From Methanobacteriota archaeon (GTDB taxonomy: Archaea; Halobacteriota; Methanomicrobia; Methanomicrobiales; Methanoculleaceae), in NCBI GenBank assembly GCA_016841955.1, contig JAENYE010000002.1:375344-439343 (forward strand): a stretch of DNA of 64,000 nt. The letters are read 5' to 3'. The notes beneath the pieces were generated by a model. That model worked only from the letters and a program-made list of their open reading frames with translations, was not told the DNA's origin and did not search any database. Below, piece by piece: positions 16,873-25,647 of this stretch. Within the stretch, counting starts at the first letter, position 1; every line of letters starts with the position of its first letter. The translations under genes were made by a program, and so were the position numbers.

Positions 16873-17457
16873 TTATTTCTCCCGCCGGCTCTCCAGCAAC
16901 ATCCGGATCGCCCGCAGTTCCTCCACCACCGCATCGGCAGCCGGCAGCTGCTCCGGCTCGCCCTCGGTCGCGACCGGACCGGTCCTCCGCACGAAGTTCA
17001 TGATCTTCTCCTGGAGATCCTTTGGGTCCGCTATCCCGTTGAGGACGATCTCCGCCCGGGCCTGTGTCGAGAACCCGGCGGTCTGCACCCGGACCGCCGA
17101 GAAGGAGTAGAACCGCATCAGGGGGCCCTGGACGATATCGACGTTCGTGATCCGGTTGTAAGGGACGATCCCCGTCTGCCGGAACCAGACTCCACGCTGC
17201 CAGGTGATCTCGGTGACGGTGAGCCGGTAGGTGACGCTCTCGTAGTAGAGGGGTATCCAGTAGACGACGAAGACGATGACGGCGAGCACCGGTACGGCGA
17301 TGGCTGCAGCAATGAGCGGCGGGCTGAAGATGACGACGGGAACAAGCCAGGGCAGGATGGAGATGACGACGGCCAGAACCAGGGATGCATAGAGGTACGA
17401 CCGGAACCGTGGCACCGGTCCGAACGCCTCTCCGATACGCAATGGGGTGAGGGACAT
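16873..17457 (-). CDS. Bacterial-PH-domain (bPH2/YdbS-like) membrane protein
   Basis: A 194-residue protein with two transmembrane helices (about 24-44 and 45-68), followed by a bPH2/DUF304 domain. The domain carries the signature YRLTVTEITWQRGVWFRQTGIVPYNRITNVDIVQGPLMRFYSFSAVRVQTAG. A C-terminal acidic tail is probably helical (VVEELRAIRMLLESRREK). YdbS-type proteins are membrane-associated with no agreed function. It is separated from the upstream GNAT gene by only 15 bases and is probably co-transcribed with it. Confidence 0.85.
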   Translation of the reverse strand: MSLTPLRIGEAFGPVPRFRSYLYASLVLAVVISILPWLVPVVIFSPPLIAAAIAVPVLAVIVFVVYWIPLYYESVTYRLTVTEITWQRGVWFRQTGIVPYNRITNVDIVQGPLMRFYSFSAVRVQTAGFSTQARAEIVLNGIADPKDLQEKIMNFVRRTGPVATEGEPEQLPAADAVVEELRAIRMLLESRREK

Positions 17458-17472
17458 GTTATCACACTGATC

Positions 17473-17952
17473 TCAATCCCGACAGATTAAGTCTTCCCAG
17501 CCAGAGAGGTCCCTCTTGAGGATGTGGCGATCGCCCCCCTCGCCGAAGTAGGCCGGGCAGAAGTCCGTCTCCCGAAAGCCGTGCCTCTCGTAGAGTGCCC
17601 GGGCGACGCGGTTTCCTGGCGCGACCGAGAGGTAGACCTCCCCCGCCCCCCGCTCCCGGAGGCTGCCGGTGACGGCGGCAACAAGGTCTCCCCCGAGCCC
17701 GCGGCGCCGGTACCGCTCCGCCACCACCAGCCGGACGATCCATCCCGTGGCCGGTTGGTGCTGCACGAGAGCCCCGATGGTATAACCGACGATCCTCCCG
17801 TCGCATTCCGCGACGAGGAAGGTATCGGTGAAGAGGACGCCGGCCTGCCTGATGAAGACCTCGGGTTTGCAGTCTCCCGCGCTGTTCTCCCGCTCAAGGG
17901 CACAGACCGAACGAAAATCCGATTCATGGTATCCCCTGATCATCAGGTCCAT
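17473..17952 (-). CDS. GNAT-family N-acetyltransferase
   Basis: A 159-residue single-domain acetyltransferase. Visible are the N-terminal IRGYHESDFRSVCALE, the central beta-4 (FLVAECDGRIVGYTIGAL), motif A with the acetyl-CoA pyrophosphate loop (VRLVVAERYRRRGLGGDL) and motif B (NRVARALYERHGFRETD). RimI-type enzymes acetylate protein N-termini, but the substrate cannot be told. The ATG at 17952 gives a conserved GNAT start; the frame is open to 18039 without similarity. Confidence 0.88.
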   Translation of the reverse strand: MDLMIRGYHESDFRSVCALERENSAGDCKPEVFIRQAGVLFTDTFLVAECDGRIVGYTIGALVQHQPATGWIVRLVVAERYRRRGLGGDLVAAVTGSLRERGAGEVYLSVAPGNRVARALYERHGFRETDFCPAYFGEGGDRHILKRDLSGWEDLICRD

Positions 17953-18035
17953 GCCGGTATATTCGTCGTGAGGGGTAAAAAAAGAGGCCACAGCCCCGGG
18001 CCGCCCGGACACCGGAGCGCTCCTGAGCCTGCGGC

Positions 18036-18245
18036 TCACTTCTGCTTCATGCCCGCCTTGAGCATGTCGCGCGCCATCTCATACGTCTCGATCTTGTACT
18101 GCATCGCCTCGATCCGGTGCTGTTTCATCCTGATGCGGGACTCGATCATCCGGATCATCAGCTGCCGCATCTGGTCCTCGTCGAGGAGATCGTACATCTT
18201 CGCAATGAGCATACCGTGGGCGGCGGGTCCGCCGTAATGTGTCAT
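18036..18245 (-). CDS. Small helical protein, unknown function
   Basis: A 69-residue protein, methionine- and charge-rich, predicted almost wholly helical (KMYDLLDEDQMRQLMIRMIESRIRMKQHRIEAMQYKIETYEMARDML with heptad-like spacing). No family recognised. It ends next to the open region upstream of the acetyltransferase and may be co-transcribed with it and the PH-domain gene. Composition suggests a coiled-coil adaptor. Confidence 0.6.
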   Translation of the reverse strand: MTHYGGPAAHGMLIAKMYDLLDEDQMRQLMIRMIESRIRMKQHRIEAMQYKIETYEMARDMLKAGMKQK

Positions 18246-18339
18246 GCCATAACCCCCTTATACCGGCCGGTCTCCCTATGGACAGGCCGGCATCCCGGTG
18301 TCTGCCGGGTCATAAATACCTTATGGCGCGTACGGCTGC

Positions 18340-18708
18340 TTATCGGGAGGGCGCAAACATCTCGCCGTGCTCGGCCCAGTTCTCGACGGGCGGTTCGTAG
18401 AGGACGATGCAGACGTCTTCGGGACGGACACCCGCATCACGGGCGAGGTGCCCCACGATCGCCCGGTAGAGCGCCTCCTTCTTCTCGGCGCTGCGCCCCG
18501 GCATGAGGGATACCTCGATCAGGACCGCGTCGTCGGATCGGCCGGGAGGCACCGGAAAGTTCTCCTCTTTTCGTTCGCAGAGCCGGATCCAGAGAGCGGC
18601 ATCCGGGGTCTGCAGTGCGTCTGCAAAAGCCTCGCGGAGGCTTTCGATAAGCGATTGCCGGTACGAGACGGGCTTCCCGGTACGGATCTCGATTTTAGCA
18701 AGCGGCAT
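18340..18708 (-). CDS. Tautomerase-superfamily protein
   Basis: A 122-residue protein beginning Met-Pro (MPLAKIEIRTGK). The proline becomes N-terminal after methionine removal and is the catalytic base of 4-oxalocrotonate tautomerase-like enzymes. Two beta-alpha-beta units are seen: residues 1-60 and about 61-122 (DAVLIEVSLMPGRSAEKKEALYRAIVGHLARDAGVRPEDVCIVLYEPPVENWAEHGE). This makes it a fused double-length tautomerase, like cis-CaaD/MIF-type members. The second unit has the ENW motif typical of this group. Substrate unknown. It lies 90 bases downstream of the NifD/K-like gene on the same strand. Confidence 0.85.
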   Translation of the reverse strand: MPLAKIEIRTGKPVSYRQSLIESLREAFADALQTPDAALWIRLCERKEENFPVPPGRSDDAVLIEVSLMPGRSAEKKEALYRAIVGHLARDAGVRPEDVCIVLYEPPVENWAEHGEMFAPSR

Positions 18709-18798
18709 GCGGACAGTTCTCCAGCGGCAGCCGGGGATCCGGGCGAATCCCCGTTCTCCTGCATGAGTGTTCCGGCACCGTGAGTATTAACGATTTGC

Positions 18799-19965
18799 CT
18801 AGAATTGGTCCATGCTTTCGCTCCCCGGGCACCGGTTCCGGTTGATGCAGGCGTTGAGCACCTCGTCCATCAGCCAGAGCGCCCCTTCGATCCCGATCAG
18901 CGCATGGGAGTGCAGGATGACCCTTCCCCGGAGCGGCGGCGTCAGCCCGACGAATGCGGCGCCCGGAGCGATCGCCTGCTCGTAGGAGGAGCCGAGGACC
19001 AGGTCCGGCTCGGCGTCCCGGATCATCTCCCGGATGACCGAGAAGTCGGTCGTGTGGGTGACGGCATCGTTCCCTGCACCGGGATCGCTCCGGACGGCGA
19101 CGCAGGCGATATCGGCACCGAGATACCGGTCGAGGAGCCCGGCGGCAAACGCGGCGTAGGCGTTCCCGGCAGAGATCGCCACCCGGGGAGGGTCGAACCT
19201 CTTGAGGTACTTCTCGCAGGCCTTCCGGATCCGGGCATCGGCCCACGCGATCTCGTCCGTGACCGGGCGGGAATCGACGCCGTCGACCGAGGCTGCAAGT
19301 CGCTCGAAGGCTTCGCCGACGGCGTCGAGGCCTAAGAGCGAGCCGCACCAGGTCCCGACGCCGCTCGCGAGGTCCGGGTTCGTGCCGACGGTGAAGGGCG
19401 CCGCCCGGCGGGTCGCGGCGTAACGGTCGAGGCAGAAGGTGGTGGCGACTGCGGCGCCGGCGAGGTTGAGCAGGCGCCGCGCCTCGATGGCGTTCCCCCG
19501 GCAGAAGGGGTCGGCGCGGCAGATGCCGTCGATGTTGACGCCGGAGTTATCCGGGTCCACCTCCGGCGCGACCTTGCCGAGCGCCCGGCGGTATCCGGCC
19601 TCGAGGTCCCCGAGGAACCCGGGGCTGTCGACGACGAGAACCTGCCCGTCACGGGCGAGATCGCCGATATCCTCGCCCATGATGGCGGGCACGCAGGTGT
19701 TGACCACGGCTATCCGGGCGTATCGGCCGTCGAGTTCCCGGATCACCTCCTGCAGGCGGGATTCCGTGCCGAAGATGATCTCGTTCTCGACGAGAAAAGT
19801 CCCGTGGATGGGAACCCCGACGAGCGATGCGGGGTAGAAGTAGCACCCGCTCGAACCGTGGACGATGACGGCGACGTCCTCGAACCCCGCGAGGCATGCG
19901 ACCGCCCCGGTCATCGCACAGGGCCAGAGCGGGTTTTCACACGGCGTATGCTGGTCTTTTTGCAT
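18799..19965 (-). CDS. Second nitrogenase component 1-like protein (NifD/K-like)
   Basis: A 388-residue member of the oxidoreductase/nitrogenase component 1 fold. The P-cluster-type triad is Cys16 (LWPCAMTGA), Cys41 (VHGSSGC) and Cys91 (VVNTCVPAIMGEDI), with additional Cys9 and Cys24. LVVDSPGFLGDLEAGYRRAL matches the strand-loop after the cluster region, and TVGTNPDLASGVGTWC and AISAGNAYAAFAAGLL follow. It differs strongly from the NifD-like protein at 15213, and both lie within 5 kb of the same reductase gene. A heteromeric D/K-like pair served by one NifH-like protein is plausible. Transcribed toward the tautomerase gene. Confidence 0.8.
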   Translation of the reverse strand: MQKDQHTPCENPLWPCAMTGAVACLAGFEDVAVIVHGSSGCYFYPASLVGVPIHGTFLVENEIIFGTESRLQEVIRELDGRYARIAVVNTCVPAIMGEDIGDLARDGQVLVVDSPGFLGDLEAGYRRALGKVAPEVDPDNSGVNIDGICRADPFCRGNAIEARRLLNLAGAAVATTFCLDRYAATRRAAPFTVGTNPDLASGVGTWCGSLLGLDAVGEAFERLAASVDGVDSRPVTDEIAWADARIRKACEKYLKRFDPPRVAISAGNAYAAFAAGLLDRYLGADIACVAVRSDPGAGNDAVTHTTDFSVIREMIRDAEPDLVLGSSYEQAIAPGAAFVGLTPPLRGRVILHSHALIGIEGALWLMDEVLNACINRNRCPGSESMDQF

Positions 19966-20025
19966 CGGTCTACAAGATCATGGCGGTGCGGGGATATAAA
20001 AGGCCGGGAAGAGGGGGCGGCAGCC

Positions 20026-21147
20026 CTATACCGTCCCGACAAGCGACGCGAGGTAGCGCCCGACCTCGCTCGTCTTCTTCGCGCCGCCCATATCGCGTGT
20101 GACGAACCCGTCGAGGATGCTCCTCTCGATCGCCGCGAGGACCGCCGCCGCAGCCTCGTGCTCGCCGATGTGGTCGAGGAGCATCGAACCCGCCCAGACG
20201 GTGGCGAGCGGGTTTGCAACGTCCTGGCCGCGGTACTTCGGCGCGGAGCCGTGGATTGGCTCGAACATGGAGGTGCCTGCCGGGTTGATGTTCCCGCCGG
20301 GGGCGAGCCCGAGCCCGCCCTGGATCATGGCGCCGAGGTCGGTGATGATGTCGCCGAACATGTTCGGGGTGACGACGACGTCGAACCACTCGGGGTTCTT
20401 GACGAACCACATCGTGACTGCGTCGACAAAGTTGAACTCCGTCGCGACGTCCGGGTACCCGGCGGCGACCCCGGAAAAGACGTCCCGCCAGAGGCCGTAG
20501 ACGTCGGAGAGAACGTTTGCCTTGTCGACCGACGTGACCTTCTTCTTCCTCGTTACGGCAAGGTCGAAGGCGTAGCGGATCGCCCGCTCCGAACCCTGCC
20601 GGGTGACGACGCCGATCTGGTAGGCGAGCTCGTCGGCGTCGGTCTCGACGTCCAGCCCGAATTTGACGTTGTAGAGGTCGCGGACGACCTCGAGGGTCTT
20701 TTGCTCGCGCGCACCCGCAAAGCGCGAGCCGATACCGACGTAGAAGTCCTCGGTGTTCTCCCGGACCACCACGAAGTCGATGTCCTCCGGCCTCTTGTTC
20801 GCGAGCGGTGTTGTGACGCCGTCGAGGAGCTTGATCGGCCGGAGGTTGATGAACTGGTCGAAGTGGAACCGGATCGCGAGCAGGATGCCCTTCTCGAGGA
20901 TCCCCGGCTTCACCCGGTCGTCGCCGATTGCCCCGAAGTAGAGCGCCGGAAACTTCGAGAGTTCCCGGATGTCCTCCTCGGTGAGGAGCTCCCCGGTCGC
21001 CAGATAACGGTCGGCCCCGATATCGAAGTCGGTCCACGCGATATCGAACCCAAAGCGCTCTCCTGCGGCGTCGAGGACCTCTCTCCCGGCCGCGACGATC
21101 TCGGGGCCGATACCGTCGCCGCCGATGGCGGCTACTCGGTGCTGCAT
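20026..21147 (-). CDS. 3-isopropylmalate/homoisocitrate dehydrogenase family (LeuB/AksF)
   Basis: A 373-residue NAD-dependent beta-hydroxyacid oxidative decarboxylase. The N-terminus AAIGGDGIGPEIVAAG is typical. Substrate and metal sites are VVVRENTEDFYVG, KANVLSDVYGLW and PNMFGDIITDLGA; the cofactor region is EPIHGSAPKYRGQDVANPLA. In methanogens paralogues act either in leucine synthesis or in 2-oxosuberate synthesis for coenzyme B; the sequence alone does not separate them. Its start overlaps the leuD-like gene by 16 bases, so it is the third gene of a leuC-leuD-leuB-type operon. Confidence 0.9.
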   Translation of the reverse strand: MQHRVAAIGGDGIGPEIVAAGREVLDAAGERFGFDIAWTDFDIGADRYLATGELLTEEDIRELSKFPALYFGAIGDDRVKPGILEKGILLAIRFHFDQFINLRPIKLLDGVTTPLANKRPEDIDFVVVRENTEDFYVGIGSRFAGAREQKTLEVVRDLYNVKFGLDVETDADELAYQIGVVTRQGSERAIRYAFDLAVTRKKKVTSVDKANVLSDVYGLWRDVFSGVAAGYPDVATEFNFVDAVTMWFVKNPEWFDVVVTPNMFGDIITDLGAMIQGGLGLAPGGNINPAGTSMFEPIHGSAPKYRGQDVANPLATVWAGSMLLDHIGEHEAAAAVLAAIERSILDGFVTRDMGGAKKTSEVGRYLASLVGTV

Positions 21148-21623
21148 GTCTCCACCTCATCAAGGTTCTTCGCGTAGGCCACGAGGCCACCGGTATCGAC
21201 GATTCTCTTCAGGAACCCGGGCACCGGCTCGACGGCGAGCCGCTTCCCGTTCGCCTCGATGCAGCCCCCGGCGATGTCCACCGATACGGCGTCGCCGTCC
21301 CGGATCTCGTCGATCCGGGGGCAGACCAGGGGCAGGAGCCCGGTATTGACGGCGTTCCGGTAGAAGATCCGGGCAAAGGACTTCGCGACCACGATCCTTA
21401 CCCCGGCCCCGAGCAGCGCGAGCGGCGCGTGCTCGCGGGAGGAGCCGCACCCGAAGTTGCTGCCTCCCACCACGACGTCGCCTTCCCGTGCTTCCTTTGC
21501 AAACTCATCCCTCGTTCCCTCGAACGCGTGTTTCGCAAGTTCCGCCGGATCGTAGATCGTCAGGAACCTGCCCGGGATGATCGCATCCGTATCGATATCG
21601 TCGCCGAATTTCCATACCCGCAT
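21132..21623 (-). CDS. 3-isopropylmalate dehydratase / homoaconitase small subunit
   Basis: A 163-residue LeuD-type swivelling subunit. The N-terminus RVWKFGDDIDTDAIIPGRFL and the substrate-recognition loop GGSNFGCGSSREHAPLAL are diagnostic. SFARIFYRNAVNTGLLPLVC follows. The recognition loop contains the residues that distinguish isopropylmalate from homoaconitate, but assigning one from sequence alone is uncertain. It partners the large subunit encoded three bases upstream. Confidence 0.95.
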   Translation of the reverse strand: MRVWKFGDDIDTDAIIPGRFLTIYDPAELAKHAFEGTRDEFAKEAREGDVVVGGSNFGCGSSREHAPLALLGAGVRIVVAKSFARIFYRNAVNTGLLPLVCPRIDEIRDGDAVSVDIAGGCIEANGKRLAVEPVPGFLKRIVDTGGLVAYAKNLDEVETCSTE

Positions 21624-21626
21624 AAT

Positions 21627-22889
21627 TCACACCTCCCTCGGGTCGGTGATCTCGCCGTAGAGGGCGCTTGCCGCCGCCGTCGCCGGCGAGGCGAGGTAGA
21701 CCGACGCCTGCGTGCTCCCCTGCCTGCCCCGGAAGTTCCGGTTCGACGTGGAGAGCGAGACTTCGCCGGGGGCGAGGAGGCCGAACGCCCCGCCCATGCA
21801 GGGGCCGCAGCAGGGCGCTTCCACAAGGGCTCCCGCCTCGACGAACCGCTCGATGATCCCGGCCCGGAGGGCCTTGAGGTACTCGGTGCGCGAGGCCGGG
21901 ATGACGATCACCCGGACGCCGGTGGCGAACGCATCAGCGGTCCCGAGCACCTCGGCCGCCTCGGCGAGGTCCTCGTAGCGCCCGTTGGTGCAGGAGCCGA
22001 TGAAGACCTGGTCGACCTTCGTCCCCGCCACTTCGCCGACGTCCACGACGTTGTCGACGTTGTGGGGGACGGCGACCTGCGGGGCGAGATCGGTGACGTC
22101 GTAGTGCCGGCGCTCTCTGTATGCTGCGTCCGGATCGCCGGCAAGGTCGAACGGTTCGATCTCGCGGCGGGCGGTTACGTAGTCCCAGGTGGCCGCGTCG
22201 GGCCGGACGATCCCCGCCTTCGCCCCCATCTCGATCGCCATGTTGGCGCAGGTCATCCGGCCCGCCATGTTCATCTCGCGCATGGCCCCGCCGGTGAACT
22301 CGAGTGCCATGTAGGTCGCGCCGTCGGCGCCGATATCGCCGGCGAGGGAGAGGATCAGGTCTTTTGCCCCCACCCTCCGGCCGAACGTCCCGTTCACCTC
22401 AACGAGGATGCTCTCGGGCACCCGGAAGTAGAGCGCCCCGAACTTCAGCACGAACCCCATATCGGTCGAGCCGATGCCGGTCGCAAACGCGCCCGCGGCA
22501 CCGTAGGTGCAGGTGTGGGAGTCGGTGCCGACGATGATCTCGCCGGGCGCCGCCCGCCCCTTCTCCATCACGACCTGGTGGCAGACACCCTCGAGAAGGT
22601 CGTAGTTGTGGATCCCCTGCTCCTCTGCAAACCGCCGCATGAAGACGTGGTTTTCGGCAGCCGGTATCGAGTCGGCGGGTACCTGGTGGTCGAAGAGCAT
22701 CACGATCCGCTCCGGATCATAGACGCGTTCTCCGCCCATCTCGCCAAAGACCCGGACCGCGAGCGGGCCGGTGATGTCGTGGATCATCGCCGCATCCACC
22801 GGTGCCATCACTACGTCTCCCGCGCGGACAGTCCTGCCGCACCGTTGCGAAAATATCTTTTCTGCGATCGTCGCCGCCATATATACCAC
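21627..22889 (-). CDS. 3-isopropylmalate dehydratase / homoaconitase large subunit
   Basis: A 420-residue aconitase-superfamily catalytic subunit. The [4Fe-4S] ligands lie in [11 protein letters not shown] and [10 protein letters not shown]. Other family segments are [38 protein letters not shown] and [10 protein letters not shown]. It dehydrates and rehydrates 2-isopropylmalate or chain-elongated homocitrates. It heads the leuC-leuD-leuB-type operon. No isopropylmalate or homocitrate synthase gene is in the window. It diverges from mutS. Confidence 0.94.
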   Translation of the reverse strand: MVYMAATIAEKIFSQRCGRTVRAGDVVMAPVDAAMIHDITGPLAVRVFGEMGGERVYDPERIVMLFDHQVPADSIPAAENHVFMRRFAEEQGIHNYDLLEGVCHQVVMEKGRAAPGEIIVGTDSHTCTYGAAGAFATGIGSTDMGFVLKFGALYFRVPESILVEVNGTFGRRVGAKDLILSLAGDIGADGATYMALEFTGGAMREMNMAGRMTCANMAIEMGAKAGIVRPDAATWDYVTARREIEPFDLAGDPDAAYRERRHYDVTDLAPQVAVPHNVDNVVDVGEVAGTKVDQVFIGSCTNGRYEDLAEAAEVLGTADAFATGVRVIVIPASRTEYLKALRAGIIERFVEAGALVEAPCCGPCMGGAFGLLAPGEVSLSTSNRNFRGRQGSTQASVYLASPATAAASALYGEITDPREV

Positions 22890-23025
22890 GTTCCAGGTAC
22901 GCGCTCAGGGCGTATGTAGTTTGGCAGGACCTGCCCGGGCGGTGCAGGGAATCGGAGTCCTTTCCGGCCGTTTTCCCGGGACATTACCCTTATGTGACTC
23001 CGTGCGGATTCTATAAGGAGAAGCG

Positions 23026-25647
23026 ATGACCGACGGACCGACCCCGGCAATGCGGCAGTACTATGCAGCGAAGGCCCGGTACCCCGATGCAGTCCTCTTC
23101 TTCAGGATGGGGGACTTCTACGAGACCTTCGGCGAGGACGCCGGCGTGGTGGCCAGGGAACTCGACATCACCCTGACGGCCCGGGGCAGGGACAAGAACG
23201 GAGACCGGATGCCGCTTGCGGGCGTCCCCCATCACGCCGCCGACGGCTACATCGCCCGCCTGGTGAACAAGGGCTACAAGGTGGTGATCTGCGATCAAAT
23301 TGAGGACCCCAGGACCGCCAAGGGCGTGGTGAAGCGGGACGTCACGAGGGTGATCACCCCGGGAACGCTGATCGACTCGTCGATGCTCGGCTCGGCCGGG
23401 GCCCAGTACCTGATGGCAGTCGCCCCCGACCGGAAGGAGACCTTCGGCCTCGCGTTCCTGGACGTCTCCACCGGTGAGTTTTTCGTATCCTCCGGCAGCG
23501 GCGGGCGCGACTACGCCGAGATCGTCTCGGAGGTCGTCAGGTACCGCCCGACGGAGGCGATCGTCCCGGAGAGCCTCGCGGACGCGCTCCCCGGCAGGCT
23601 CGAGACCCTCGGGGTGACGGTGAGCCGCTACCGCGACGACGCCTTCGACCCCGACGCGGCGTATGAGCGTCTCTGCGAGCAGTTCGGTACGGCGACGCTC
23701 GACGGCTACGGGTGCGCCGGAATGGCGGGGGCGGTCGCCGCGGCCGGGGCGGCGCTCCGCTACGCCCAGGAGACCCAGCAATCATCCCTCTCCCACATCT
23801 CGGGGCTCGCGACGAAGGTTCCGTCGGGGAACATGGTGCTCGACGCGATCACCCTCCGGAACCTGGAGATCACGACGGGTATCCACGGCGTTGGCGACGG
23901 GAACACCCTCCTCTCCGCGCTCGACGTCACGGAGACATCGATGGGGAGCCGGACGATGCGGTCGTTCCTGATCGGCCCCCTGCTCGGGAACGAGGCCATC
24001 GAGGAGCGGCTCGACGCGGTGGAGTGGTTCCTCGACCACGCCCTCGACCGGCAGGAACTCCGCGCAACCCTCGGCGACTTCGCCGACATCGAGCGGATCG
24101 CGGGAAGGATCGCCTACGGGAACGCCGGACCCCGGGACCTTGCGACGCTCAAGGAGTCGCTCGAAGCGATCCCGGACGTAAAGGCGCTTTTCTCCGCCGA
24201 AGCCCCGGCCCTGGTCCGCGAGGCCCTCGATGCGATGAGCGACCACGCCCACGTCACGGATCTCGTCGGGCGGGCGATCGTGGACGAACCCCCGGCACTC
24301 GCGAAGGCGGGCGGGATGATCCGCGAGGGCTTCAACGCCAAACTCGACGAATTCCGGCACCTCGCGACGTCAGGGAAGGACTGGATCGCGGAGTTCCAGC
24401 AGCAGGAGCGGGAGAGGACCGGGATAAAGTCCCTCAAGGTCGGCTACAACCGGGTCTTCGGCTACTACATCGAGGTGACCAGACCGAACCTGCACCTGGT
24501 GCCGCCGGAGTACGAGCGCCGGCAGACGACCGCGAACGGCGAGCGCTACACGATCCCCGACCTCCGGGAAAAGGAGGCGATGATCGCGACCGCAGAGGAG
24601 CGCCTCTCGGCGCTCGAGGCGGAGATCTACACCGAACTCATCCGGACGCTCTCGGCGGACGTCACCGGCCTGCAGGCGACCGCCCGGGCGGTGGGGCTGC
24701 TCGACGTCTACGCGGCCCTCGCCGAGGTCGCCGCCCGCTACGGCTACTCCCGCCCGGCGATCGAGGAGAGCGGGAGGATCGTCATCAGGGACGGGCGCCA
24801 CCCGGTGGTGGAGCGGCACCTCCCGGTGCCGTTCGTCCCGAACGACACGGACCTTGATGGCACCGGCGACCAGATCATGATCATCACCGGGGCGAACATG
24901 GCGGGGAAGTCCACCTACATGCGTGCGGTGGCGCTCTGCTGCATCATGGCCCAGATGGGGAGTTTCGTCCCGGCCCGCCACGCCACCGTCGGGATAGTGG
25001 ACCGGGTCTTCACCCGGGTGGGAGCGTTCGACGACCTTGCCTCCGGGCAGTCCACGTTCATGGTGGAGATGCTGGAACTCGCCAACATCTTAAACAACGC
25101 GACGCCGCAGAGCCTCGTGATCCTCGACGAGATCGGGCGGGGGACGAGCACGCTCGACGGGTGCTCGATCGCCCGGGCGGTGGTGGAGTTCCTGCACGGG
25201 AAGGCGGTCGCGGGGCCCCGGACCCTCTTTGCGACCCACTTCCACGACCTGATCGACCTCGAGGGGTCGCTCAAGCGGGTGAAGAACTTCCATTTCGCCG
25301 TGAAGGATACAGGGAGCGACGTCGTCTTCCTCCGAAAGATCATCCCCGGTGCGACCGACAGGAGTTACGGCGTCCACGTGGCGCACCTTGCCGGCATCCC
25401 GAAGAAGGTGACCGACCGGGCGATGGTGCTCTTAAAGGAGGCGTCGATGCGGGAGTTCTCCGGGGGTCCGCGTGCTCCCCGCTACACCCAGATGCTCCTC
25501 GTCGACCCCGGCGAGGGGGTCGTGGAAGAGAACCCGGCAATCGAGGAACTCAAGGCTCTGAACCCGAACGAGATGACGCCGATCGACGCCTTGAACACCC
25601 TCTGCCGCCTCCGGCGGATAGCAAACGGGGAGGAGGACGAACAATGA
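23026..25647 (+). CDS. mutS: DNA mismatch repair protein MutS (bacterial MutS1 type)
   Basis: An 873-residue full-length MutS. The mismatch-reading motif FYE lies in RMGDFYETF (about residue 28). The connector, lever and clamp regions follow. The ATPase has Walker A GANMAGKSTYMR, Walker B LVILDEIGRGTSTLDG and the signature FDDLASGQSTFMVEM. A C-terminal helix-turn-helix and short tail complete it. The ribosome-binding site AAGGAGAAG sits just before ATG 23026. Canonical MutS1 is sporadic in archaea and is thought to have come from bacteria. The stop overlaps the mutL start in ATGA. Confidence 0.98.
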   Translation: MTDGPTPAMRQYYAAKARYPDAVLFFRMGDFYETFGEDAGVVARELDITLTARGRDKNGDRMPLAGVPHHAADGYIARLVNKGYKVVICDQIEDPRTAKGVVKRDVTRVITPGTLIDSSMLGSAGAQYLMAVAPDRKETFGLAFLDVSTGEFFVSSGSGGRDYAEIVSEVVRYRPTEAIVPESLADALPGRLETLGVTVSRYRDDAFDPDAAYERLCEQFGTATLDGYGCAGMAGAVAAAGAALRYAQETQQSSLSHISGLATKVPSGNMVLDAITLRNLEITTGIHGVGDGNTLLSALDVTETSMGSRTMRSFLIGPLLGNEAIEERLDAVEWFLDHALDRQELRATLGDFADIERIAGRIAYGNAGPRDLATLKESLEAIPDVKALFSAEAPALVREALDAMSDHAHVTDLVGRAIVDEPPALAKAGGMIREGFNAKLDEFRHLATSGKDWIAEFQQQERERTGIKSLKVGYNRVFGYYIEVTRPNLHLVPPEYERRQTTANGERYTIPDLREKEAMIATAEERLSALEAEIYTELIRTLSADVTGLQATARAVGLLDVYAALAEVAARYGYSRPAIEESGRIVIRDGRHPVVERHLPVPFVPNDTDLDGTGDQIMIITGANMAGKSTYMRAVALCCIMAQMGSFVPARHATVGIVDRVFTRVGAFDDLASGQSTFMVEMLELANILNNATPQSLVILDEIGRGTSTLDGCSIARAVVEFLHGKAVAGPRTLFATHFHDLIDLEGSLKRVKNFHFAVKDTGSDVVFLRKIIPGATDRSYGVHVAHLAGIPKKVTDRAMVLLKEASMREFSGGPRAPRYTQMLLVDPGEGVVEENPAIEELKALNPNEMTPIDALNTLCRLRRIANGEEDEQ

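Noticed and set aside
19804-21177. 457-codon plus-strand ORF opposite the dehydrogenase
   Set aside because: GC-rich antisense shadow of the LeuB/AksF-type gene; no motif.
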